From assembly GCA_050742155.1 (NCBI GenBank), contig JBOGFC010000167.1, positions 1 to 44,265 on the forward strand: a stretch of DNA of 44,265 nt, in the 5' to 3' direction. Made by a program: the position numbers and the translations under genes. Positions 38,790 to 44,265 of the stretch are shown here, in pieces. Every line of letters starts with the position of its first letter. Position 1 is the stretch's first letter. Source of the stretch: JBOGFC01 sp050742155 (GTDB taxonomy: Bacteria; Actinomycetota; Acidimicrobiia; Spongiisociales; JALYHC01). Under the pieces are notes generated by a model. The model made no database searches. It saw only the letters and a list, made by a program, of their open reading frames with translations, and was not told the origin of the DNA.

Positions 38790-38806
38790 TGCACGCTATG
38801 TGGTAA
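38781..38806 (+). promoter_or_regulatory. Possible weak SigF-type promoter of the RsbW-like gene
   Basis: GTTT (38781-38784), 16-base spacer, TGGTAA (38801-38806), matching GGGTAT at four of six bases. Reading TTGACT (38783-38788) as an ordinary -35 is the alternative. Confidence 0.3.
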
Positions 38807-38842
38807 GACTCGGCAGCGACCGGCGGACTTACGGAGCGCTCC

Positions 38843-39214
38843 ATGGAGAGCTCGATGGATCTCGACCTGCCTTCTGAGGCGGACAGTCCGGCCACGGTCA
38901 GACGCGCTCTCCGCGACTTCGCCCATCTGCTCACCCCGCAGGAGCTCGAGGACCTGCAGCTCGTCTTCAGCGAACTGGTCTCGAACAGCATCCGGCACGC
39001 CGGGCTGAGCCCCAAGGACCTCATCAAGATCCACCTGGAGATCACCGATCACCTGATCCGGGGGGCCGTCGCCGACGGCGGGCCCGGGATCATCCACGAG
39101 GGTCCTCCCTACGGGCGGGGGTACGGCCTGCAGATCCTGGACCGGCTGGCCACCCGGTGGGGAACCTCGGACCACAGCCGGGCACAGGTCTGGTTCGAGA
39201 TCGAACGGCACTAG
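38843..39214 (+). CDS. RsbW-like anti-sigma factor kinase (HATPase_c)
   Basis: A 123-residue stand-alone GHKL ATPase domain. The N-box is LVFSELVSNSIRHAG, the G1 box is AVADGGPGI and the G2 region is GRGYGLQIL, followed by the last strand AQVWFEI. Such small ATPases bind a sigma factor and phosphorylate a STAS partner. The STAS protein at 33525 is a candidate partner, and SigF-type promoters are nearby. The N-terminus (MESSMDLDLPSEADSPATVRRALRDF) is the usual first helix. No sigma gene is adjacent, so its target may be elsewhere, or the protein may regulate something other than a sigma factor. It ends four bases before the convergent tag gene. Confidence 0.85.
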   Translation: MESSMDLDLPSEADSPATVRRALRDFAHLLTPQELEDLQLVFSELVSNSIRHAGLSPKDLIKIHLEITDHLIRGAVADGGPGIIHEGPPYGRGYGLQILDRLATRWGTSDHSRAQVWFEIERH

Positions 39215-39217
39215 AAA

Positions 39218-39847
39218 TCAGGAGGGCAGCTCGAAGACTGCCCGCGCATCGTCGACACGCGCCCGGAGGGCGCATCCGTGCAGGTGGTCGTTGACCAGCC
39301 CCACGCTCTGCATGAAGCCGTAGATGGTGGTGGGGCCGACGAAAGTCCAGCCGCGCCGCTTGAGGTCCCGGCTCATCGCCACCGAGTCCTCCGTGCTTCC
39401 GAGCGAGGAGAGGATTTGCGGCGTGATCCGGGAGGGGCGCCGCCGCCCGTCGGGCTCGAAGCGCCAGCAGTAAGTGGCCAGGCTGCCGAACTCCTCGACG
39501 GTCTCGAGCGCTCGGCGGGCATTGTTGATGGCCGACTCGATCTTCCCTCGATGCCGGACGATGCCGGAGTCTCCAAGCAGGCGCTCCACGCTACGGCGGT
39601 TGAAGCGGGACACCGCCTCGAGGTCGAAGCCCCGGAAAGCCCGGCGGAAGTGCTCCCGCTTGCGCAGGATGGTCAGCCAGCTCAGGCCGGCCTGGAATCC
39701 CTCCAGACAGAGCTTCTCGAAGAGATGCCGGTCCTCGCGGGAAGGAAAGCCCCACTCGTGGTCGTGATAGCGGCGGTAGAGGGGATCGGCTTCACACCAC
39801 CAGCAGCGGGCCAGGCCGTCATCGCCCACCACCAGCCCGTCGCCCAT
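39218..39847 (-). CDS. tag: DNA-3-methyladenine glycosylase I
   Basis: Removes 3-methyladenine from alkylated DNA as the first step of base-excision repair. The 209-residue protein keeps the family core: the zinc-binding N-terminus CWWCEADPLYRRYHDHEWG, LFEKLCLEGFQAGLSWLTIL with the catalytic Glu, FVGPTTIYGFMQSVGLVNDHLHGC with the second pair of zinc ligands. ATG 39847 is chosen; a TTG one codon earlier also exists. The gene lies six bases after the rhodanese stop on the same strand, so both probably share one transcript, although their functions are unrelated. Confidence 0.94.
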   Translation of the reverse strand: MGDGLVVGDDGLARCWWCEADPLYRRYHDHEWGFPSREDRHLFEKLCLEGFQAGLSWLTILRKREHFRRAFRGFDLEAVSRFNRRSVERLLGDSGIVRHRGKIESAINNARRALETVEEFGSLATYCWRFEPDGRRRPSRITPQILSSLGSTEDSVAMSRDLKRRGWTFVGPTTIYGFMQSVGLVNDHLHGCALRARVDDARAVFELPS

Positions 39848-39853
39848 CAAGGC

Positions 39854-40765
39854 CTATTCGACGGGGGGCCGGACCGGGTAGCCGGGGCGCTCGATGGGGG
39901 CTCGCACCAGGTTGCCCCATTCGGTCCACGAACCGTCATAGTTGCGCACTCTCGGGTAGCCGAGCAGGCGGGTGAGCACGAACCAGGTGTGACTGGAGCG
40001 TTCCCCGATCCGGCAGTAGACGACCACGTCGTCGTCGCTCTCCAGGCCCACCTCGTCCTGGTAGATGGACCTAAGCTCCTTGGCGTCCTTGAAGGTGCCA
40101 TCCTCGTTGGCGGCTCGCTTCCAGGGGACGTTCTGCGCCCCCGGGATGTGACCCCCGCGCAGCGCCCCCTCCTGTGGGTAATCCGGCATGTGGAGCAGCT
40201 CGCCCCGGTACTCCTCGGGCGAGCGGACGTCCACGAGCGGCAGTCCGGCCCGGACGTGCTCTTCGACCTGGCGCCGGAAGGCGCGGATGGGTTCATCCTC
40301 CCGCTCCACCACCGGGTACTCGGTGGGAGCCCGCTTGGCCACCTCGGTGGTCATGGGCCGTCCCTCCGACTCCCATTTCTGGCGCCCCCCGTCCATCAGC
40401 CGCAGGTCGGGATGCCCGAAGAGGGCGAAAACCCATAGGGCATAGGTGGCCCACCAGTTGAACTTGTCCCCGTAGAAGACCACCGTGTGCTCACGGCCGA
40501 TCCCCTTCTCGGACAGCAGCCGGGCGAAGCCCTCCTCGTCCAGGTAATCCCGCGCCACGGGATCCTGCAGGTCGGTGTGCCAGTCGATCTTGACGGCCCC
40601 CGGGATGTGGCCGGTCTCGTAGAGCAGCACATCCTCGTCGGACTCGACGATCACCACGTCTGGGTGGTCGAGGTGCTGGGCCACCCACTCCGTGGAGACC
40701 AAGACCTCGGGGTGCGTGTAATCTCGAAAGCGGTCGGAGGTGTCCGCGGCAACACGAGCGCTCAT
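39854..40765 (-). CDS. sseA: Thiosulfate/3-mercaptopyruvate sulfurtransferase (two rhodanese domains)
   Basis: Transfers sulfane sulfur from thiosulfate or 3-mercaptopyruvate to an acceptor. The 303-residue protein has two rhodanese domains: an inactive N-terminal one (VVIVESDEDVLLYETGHIPGAVKIDW, then FYGDKFNWWATYALW with Asp at the Cys position) and an active C-terminal one (PLVDVRSPEEYRGE, VVYCRIGERSSHTW with the persulfide Cys). The CRIGERSSHTW loop is the common actinobacterial form. GAGGAAGC lies before the ATG. The gene is divergent from sufE; the two share a 70-base intergenic region with an AACTAT/ATAGTT inverted repeat, so joint control of sulfur transfer is likely. Confidence 0.92.
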   Translation of the reverse strand: MSARVAADTSDRFRDYTHPEVLVSTEWVAQHLDHPDVVIVESDEDVLLYETGHIPGAVKIDWHTDLQDPVARDYLDEEGFARLLSEKGIGREHTVVFYGDKFNWWATYALWVFALFGHPDLRLMDGGRQKWESEGRPMTTEVAKRAPTEYPVVEREDEPIRAFRRQVEEHVRAGLPLVDVRSPEEYRGELLHMPDYPQEGALRGGHIPGAQNVPWKRAANEDGTFKDAKELRSIYQDEVGLESDDDVVVYCRIGERSSHTWFVLTRLLGYPRVRNYDGSWTEWGNLVRAPIERPGYPVRPPVE

Positions 40766-40796
40766 GCTTCCTCCTCTCGAGCGTCGGTGTTCTATG

Positions 40797-40821
40797 AACT
40801 ATAAACACCGTCGGGATAGTT
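40797..40821. promoter_or_regulatory. Inverted repeat in the sseA-sufE divergent promoter region
   Basis: AACTAT-N13-ATAGTT. The left half, read on the minus strand, is part of a TATAGT -10 for sseA (with TTTCAA as -35); the right half overlaps GATAGT for sufE. It is either an operator or the symmetry of two facing -10 boxes. Confidence 0.4.
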
Positions 40822-40833
40822 GAAAATAGGGAG

Positions 40834-41265
40834 ATGCTTCCTCCCAAGCTGCAATCGATCGTGGACCTCTTCTCCGGAGCCCCCAGGGAGCTCCGGCTGC
40901 AGGCGTTGCTCGAGTACGCCGGCAAGGTTCCCCCCCTCCCTCCCCACCTGGCCGATCATCCCGAGCTCCTGGAGAGGGTGCACGAGTGCCAGACCCCGTT
41001 CTTCATCGCCACGGAGGTGGCCGAGGACGGCCGGGTCACCTTTTACTTCGAGGCACCCCCTGAGGCGCCCACCACGCGCGGCTACGCCGGCATCCTGGCC
41101 AACGGCCTCTCCGGGTCGACGCCGGAGGAGGTTCTGGCGGTGCCCAACGACTTCTACCTCGGGATGGGCCTGACCGAGGTGATCTCGCCGCTGCGGCTGC
41201 GGGGCATGTCGGCCATCCTGGCCCGTCTCAAGGGGCAGGTGCGCGAGAAGGCCGCTACGACTTGA
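40834..41265 (+). CDS. sufE: SufE-family sulfur acceptor protein
   Basis: Accepts persulfide sulfur from a cysteine desulfurase and passes it on for iron-sulfur cluster assembly. The 143-residue protein has the family sequence: LQALLEYAGKVPPLP, the active Cys in RVHECQTPFFIATEV, the substrate groove TTRGYAGILANGLSG, and the C-terminal helices LGMGLTEVISPLRLRGM. The Cys lies at residue 52, as usual. Its partner SufS is not here; the divergent sulfurtransferase may be a sulfur donor or a companion. AGGGAG lies immediately before the ATG, too close for normal initiation, so a leaderless or unusual start is possible. The end overlaps the convergent membrane-protein gene by 11 bases. Confidence 0.92.
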   Translation: MLPPKLQSIVDLFSGAPRELRLQALLEYAGKVPPLPPHLADHPELLERVHECQTPFFIATEVAEDGRVTFYFEAPPEAPTTRGYAGILANGLSGSTPEEVLAVPNDFYLGMGLTEVISPLRLRGMSAILARLKGQVREKAATT

Positions 41266-41836
41266 CCTGCCCGGGCTGTTCTTCCTGCACGAGCGGGCCG
41301 TCGATGAGCTCCTCCAAGATCAATCGGTAGTCGAGAAGCACCTGGCGGAGCTCCTCGGTGCGGGGAGGGTGCTCGTCCGGGTCTAAAGCAAGGGTCTGGG
41401 CGTCTCGGTAGCGGCCCGCCAGGTGGGGGTAGTCGACGGACAGAGCCGCGGCGCGCTTCTCGAAGTCTCCGAAGACGTAGCCCCGCTCCTGCATCAGGTC
41501 GTCCACCAAGCGGCCCGCATCCCGGACCGCGTCGGCCGGGTTGTCGACGAAGTGGAGCTGCAGGCGTCGCCAGGACTCGGTGTAGCGCCTCCGTACCGGA
41601 ACCTCCAGGTCCCGGATGTCGAGAGCCTGATGGAGCTCGAGGCGATCCTCCAGGTCGGCCTCCGCCCGCCGCCGGCTGCCCGCCTGCTCCGCTGTCCTCT
41701 CGTATTCGGGCCCGAATCGCTCCCGCAGCCGACCGGTTCTCCGCCGGCGACGGATGATCCCGATGATGGTCAACAGCACCGCGGCGAAGAGCACCAGGGC
41801 CAGCACCGTCCACACCATCGGATCCAGATTCAGCAT
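41255..41836 (-). CDS. Single-span membrane protein with conserved cytoplasmic domain, stress-associated
   Basis: A 193-residue protein I recognise only as a common actinobacterial hypothetical. It has one N-terminal membrane span (VWTVLALVLFAAVLLTIIGII), a basic stop-transfer (RRRRRTGRLRERFG), then a helical domain: ERTAEQAGSRRRAEADLEDR, RYTESWRRLQLHFVDNPADAVRDA, LVDDLMQERGYVFGDFEKRA and HLAGRYRDAQTLAL. The pattern of a short linker, 'FVDNPxxAVxxAD', and a hydrophobic 'VxxLMxxRGY' motif recurs in these proteins. A GGTTT-N16-GGGTAC promoter lies 21-47 bases upstream, so it should belong to the SigF/SigB regulon. GGAGGG is the ribosome binding site. Confidence 0.78.
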   Translation of the reverse strand: MLNLDPMVWTVLALVLFAAVLLTIIGIIRRRRRTGRLRERFGPEYERTAEQAGSRRRAEADLEDRLELHQALDIRDLEVPVRRRYTESWRRLQLHFVDNPADAVRDAGRLVDDLMQERGYVFGDFEKRAAALSVDYPHLAGRYRDAQTLALDPDEHPPRTEELRQVLLDYRLILEELIDGPLVQEEQPGQVKS

Positions 41837-41856
41837 ATCGCGCCCTCCGGCGGTTT

Positions 41857-41883
41857 GTACCCGACGCCGCTGCCACCGAAACC
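41857..41883 (-). promoter_or_regulatory. SigF/SigB-type stress promoter, minus strand
   Basis: GGTTT (41879-41883), 16-base spacer, GGGTAC (41857-41862) on the minus strand, a full match to the sigma-F/sigma-B consensus. Confidence 0.65.
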
Positions 41884-41899
41884 GTAGTCTCGCCCAGGC

Positions 41900-41921
41900 G
41901 ACGTATTACAGACGTATTACA
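41900..41921. repeat. Tandem 11-base direct repeat at the end of argS
   Basis: GACGTATTACA occurs twice in a row; the second copy includes the TAA stop of argS. On the minus strand the copies contain TAATAC. Confidence 0.5.
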
Positions 41922-43644
41922 TGCGATCCAGAACCTCGATACCGAGCATGCCCAGACCCAGCTCCAGGCCTCGGGCGGTGAGGTCGCAGAGGGTCAGCCG
42001 GGACCGGCGTTGCTCCGGGTCGTCGGCCTGCAGCACCGGGCAGCGCTCGTAGAAGCCACTGAAGCTGGTAGCCAGGTCATACAGGTGAGTGCAGAGGCGG
42101 TGCGGCTCGAGGGTCTCCGCCACCGCTCGCACGGTCCCGGGCAGGCGACCCACCTGAATGAGCAATGTCCGCTCGGCCGGGTGCTCGATGTGCAAGGGCC
42201 CGCCGGAGCGGAGCTCCTCGGGATCAACGCCCCCCCGCCGGAAAATCGATTGGATGCGCGCGTAGGCGTACTGCAGGTAGGGGGCGGTGTTGCCGTCCAT
42301 GGCCAGCATGCGGTCCCAGCTGAACACATAGTCCTTCACACGGTGCGAAGACAGGTCGGCGTACTTGAGGGCCCCGATCCCTACCGCTTGGGCGACTCTC
42401 TTCCGATCGTCGGCTCCCAGCTCCGGATTCTTCTCCGCCACCACCGCCGCCGCCCGCTCTTCGGCCTCATCGAGCAGGTCGGACAGCCGCACCGTGTCTC
42501 CCGCTCGTGTCTTGAAGGGCCGGCCGTCCTCGCCCAGAACCGAACCGAAGGCGCAGTGCTCGGCCCGGACATCGTCCCCGAGCCACCCCGCCATCCGGGC
42601 GGTGGCGAAGAGCATGGCGAAGTGCTGGGACTGACGGGCGTCGACCACATAGACGATCCGCTCGGCCTCGAGGTCGAAGATCCTGTAACGGAGAGCGGCC
42701 AGGTCGGTGGTGGCATACAAGTAGCCGCCGTCCGACTTTTGGATCATGAAGGGCAACGGTGTGCCGTCAGGACGGGCGAATCCGGCTGGGAACACGCAGA
42801 CCGCCCCGTCACTGACCTGGGTGAGCCCCTTTCCCTCCAGCTCTCCGACCACCTCGGGGAGCATGGGGTTATAGAAGCTCTCTCCCCGATAGTCGTCGAG
42901 CGTGGTCCCCAGCCGCCGGTAGATCTCTTCGAAGTGGCGCCTTGATTCGGCGATGAGGCGGCGCCAGATGTCCAGCGTCACCTCGTCCCCGCCCTGGAGC
43001 GCCACCACCCGCTTGCGGGCCCGCTCGGCGAACTCGGGCTCGGCCTGGAAGCGGGCCTGCGCCTCCTGGTAGAGCTGGTTGAGGTCGTCGAAGCGAACTC
43101 GGTCGGGGGAGCCCAGCTCGACCAAGCACTCGACCAGCATCCCGAACTGTGTCCCCCAATTGCCGATGTGGTTCTGGCGAATCACCCGCTGGCCGACGAA
43201 GTCCAAGATCCTGGCCAGGGCGTCCCCGATCACCGTGCTGCGCAGGTGCCCGGCGTGCATCTCCTTGGCGGCATTGGGTTGGGAGTACTCGACGACGATC
43301 CTCTCAGGCGCCGCCTGCGCGTCGACGCCCAGTCGTCCGTCGGCCGCCAGCTCGGCTCCCCAGCGCCCCAGGTAGTCGGGGAGCAGTCGGAGGTTGATGA
43401 AGCCGGGTCCGGCCACCTCGGGTGGCTCGGCCAGGTCGGCGACCTCGAGGTGCTCGACGATCCGCTCCGCCACCCGGCGAGGGCTGGCCGACATCTGAGC
43501 GGCCAGGCCCATCGCCGCGTTGGCCTGGTAGTCGCCGAAGGCGGGGTCCTGGGTGGGCCGGACCAGCGGGTCGGCTTCCAGGCCGAATGCCTTGCTGATG
43601 GCCTCTCGGAAGCGACCGGCGAGGGTCTCGCCCAGGTCGGGCAC
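41917..43644 (-). CDS. argS: Arginyl-tRNA synthetase
   Basis: Charges tRNA-Arg in the cytoplasm, 575 residues, full length for the family. The N-terminal tRNA-binding domain (PAFGDYQANAAMGLA, then GPGFINLRL) precedes the class I catalytic core with the HIGH-type motif HAGHLRS in YSQPNAAKEMHAGHLRSTVIGD and IVYVVDARQSQHFAMLF. The catalytic KMSK position reads FKTRAGDTVRLSDLLDEA, as in the E. coli-type enzymes, which also lack a typical KMSK. The C-terminal anticodon-binding domain ends LGLGMLGIEVLDRM. Many actinobacteria instead have the 'NPTGPLHVGHGR' form. The start is GTG, two bases after the preceding PPOX stop, so both genes form one operon. Confidence 0.95.
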   Translation of the reverse strand: MPDLGETLAGRFREAISKAFGLEADPLVRPTQDPAFGDYQANAAMGLAAQMSASPRRVAERIVEHLEVADLAEPPEVAGPGFINLRLLPDYLGRWGAELAADGRLGVDAQAAPERIVVEYSQPNAAKEMHAGHLRSTVIGDALARILDFVGQRVIRQNHIGNWGTQFGMLVECLVELGSPDRVRFDDLNQLYQEAQARFQAEPEFAERARKRVVALQGGDEVTLDIWRRLIAESRRHFEEIYRRLGTTLDDYRGESFYNPMLPEVVGELEGKGLTQVSDGAVCVFPAGFARPDGTPLPFMIQKSDGGYLYATTDLAALRYRIFDLEAERIVYVVDARQSQHFAMLFATARMAGWLGDDVRAEHCAFGSVLGEDGRPFKTRAGDTVRLSDLLDEAEERAAAVVAEKNPELGADDRKRVAQAVGIGALKYADLSSHRVKDYVFSWDRMLAMDGNTAPYLQYAYARIQSIFRRGGVDPEELRSGGPLHIEHPAERTLLIQVGRLPGTVRAVAETLEPHRLCTHLYDLATSFSGFYERCPVLQADDPEQRRSRLTLCDLTARGLELGLGMLGIEVLDRM

Positions 43645-43646
43645 GC

Positions 43647-44069
43647 TCAGCCGTCGTCCTGGCGGCCAGGCCGCCGGCGGATGGCGTAGCTGACGTGGTC
43701 GGGCTCGATCACCAGGATGACCCTTTCCATCCCCTCCGGCAGCGGGTAGTCGATCCCCAGATAGTTCCGAGAGAGCTGGTTGATGTGCTCGAGGGCACCT
43801 TGCCGGCGGACGTCAACTACCCGGCCCCGTACCTGCGCCCAGCTGTAGGGGCGCTTTTGATCGAGCACCGAGATGGCCACCCGTGGGTCGCCGCGGACGT
43901 TCCTCGGCTTGGTGCGCCCCTCGGCAGTGTTGACGCGGAGGTAGCCGTCCGCTACGTCCACCCATACCGGCGAGACCTGGGGCGAGCCGTCCGGCATCAA
44001 GGTGGCCAGGTAGGCGAAGTTGGGCGCCCCGAACATCTGCACGACCTCCTCGGGAAGAGGTTCAGGCAT
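43647..44069 (-). CDS. PPOX-class (F420/FMN-dependent) split-barrel protein
   Basis: A 140-residue flavin/F420-binding split-barrel protein of the pyridoxamine-phosphate-oxidase superfamily. It shows FAYLATLMPDGSPQVSPVWVDV (first strands with cofactor-phosphate contacts), VNTAEGRTKPRNVRGDPRVAISV with the Lys/Arg-rich phosphate site, and ERVILVIEPDHVSYAIR at the end. Actinobacterial relatives are usually named PPOX-class F420-dependent oxidoreductases; whether this copy uses F420 or FMN cannot be told by eye. AAAAAGGAGCC gives a good ribosome binding site. It is co-transcribed with argS. A TAGAGT -10-like box lies about 27 bases upstream. Confidence 0.85.
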   Translation of the reverse strand: MPEPLPEEVVQMFGAPNFAYLATLMPDGSPQVSPVWVDVADGYLRVNTAEGRTKPRNVRGDPRVAISVLDQKRPYSWAQVRGRVVDVRRQGALEHINQLSRNYLGIDYPLPEGMERVILVIEPDHVSYAIRRRPGRQDDG

Positions 44070-44095
44070 CTCGGCTCCTTTTTCGCGGGAGGCCG

Positions 44096-44101
44096 ACTCT
44101 A
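44096..44101 (-). promoter_or_regulatory. -10-like element of the PPOX-argS operon
   Basis: TAGAGT on the minus strand; a 26-base leader with a ribosome binding site follows. No convincing -35 is seen. Confidence 0.35.
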
Positions 44102-44109
44102 GGCTCCAG

Positions 44110-44156
44110 GCGGAAACCTAATGCTCTAGTACTAGAAAACTAGACCCGTTTTCCGC
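44110..44156. promoter_or_regulatory. Nested palindromes upstream of the PPOX promoter
   Basis: A perfect 12-base palindrome TCTAGTACTAGA (44125-44136) lies inside outer arms GCGGAAA (44110-44116) and TTTCCGC (44150-44156). It is placed just beyond the expected -35, as an operator might be. No gene is visible from 44070 to the end of the window. Confidence 0.35.
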
Positions 44157-44265
44157 ACTGTTGGGGTGACGGGCAAGCTTTGACGGCACGCTGAGGAGGC
44201 TGACTGGCCATTGTTGCTGGTCAGCATGCATGTGGCTGAGTGGTCGCTTGCTGACGCTCCGCTCT

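Noticed and set aside
42935..42966. TGGCGCC / GGCGCCA inverted repeat in argS, considered as a third copy of the palindromic element
   Set aside because: Only the palindromic GGCGCC core is shared; the inner arms TCGGGC/GCCCGA are absent, and the region encodes normal ArgRS sequence.
1..44265. CRISPR arrays, tRNA or rRNA genes, prophage or insertion sequences
   Set aside because: No regularly spaced repeats, tRNA-like cloverleafs, rRNA sequence, transposase or phage structural genes were seen on either strand.

Overview
The window is about 44 kb of dense, GC-rich bacterial chromosome with 44 protein genes, no rRNA or tRNA, no CRISPR array and no recognisable insertion sequence or phage. The gene content points to an actinobacterium, probably from a deep or poorly cultured lineage: a Bpa-type proteasome activator with a C-terminal Gly-Tyr-Leu, a LigC-type DNA ligase, a SigB-like sigma factor, an F420/PPOX-type protein, a Nudix regulator NrtR and many leaderless-looking promoters. 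Arginyl-tRNA synthetase is of the type familiar from E. coli rather than the usual actinobacterial one. The lineage call is inference.

Layout. 39-1486: divergent sigma factor and proteasome activator around a LexA-like box. 1565-8769: ECF transporter (fused ATPase, T and S components), two tandem S-adenosylhomocysteinase-like paralogues and an MTA/SAH deaminase, which read as a purine thionucleoside uptake or recycling unit. 8771-15300: RNase HII, an MFS exporter, a DUF456 membrane protein, an HMG-CoA-lyase-like protein without the catalytic cysteine, a thermonuclease/lamin-tail lipoprotein and an S9 peptidase. 15395-20011: a minus-strand, translationally coupled operon (M20 peptidase, a 49-residue membrane protein, a kinase-like/methyltransferase fusion, a membrane sulfatase-like enzyme). 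20055-23955: MFS carrier and pyruvate phosphate dikinase. 24019-26241: NrtR and a NiaP-like niacin transporter with an NrtR-like operator. 26425-27829: aldo/keto reductase and SnoaL-like protein.

27920-32472 is a thiamine operon: TPP riboswitch, thiamine pyrophosphokinase, and ThiB, ThiP and ThiQ. After it come a 59-residue cysteine-rich protein, a Crp/Fnr regulator, a STAS anti-anti-sigma protein, an AI-2E-family membrane protein and LigC. From 36109 to about 42000 three genes or operons are preceded by promoters of the SigF/SigB stress type (GTTT-N16-GGGTAN), near an RsbW-like ATPase; together with the STAS protein this suggests a general-stress block (membrane protein, BON protein, Rho_N-like protein, another membrane protein). 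Among them lie a phosphotransferase, 3-methyladenine glycosylase, and a divergent rhodanese/SufE sulfur pair. The window ends with argS, a PPOX protein and about 200 bases without a gene.

The points most worth following are: the ECF-SAHH-deaminase cluster, whose second SAHH paralogue has lost three catalytic residues; the coupled kinase-methyltransferase/sulfatase operon with its small IDPGSGS protein; a 53-base palindromic repeat lying inside two unrelated genes in different reading frames; the three N16 stress promoters; and 14 genes with a TANNNT box 6-9 bases before the start codon.
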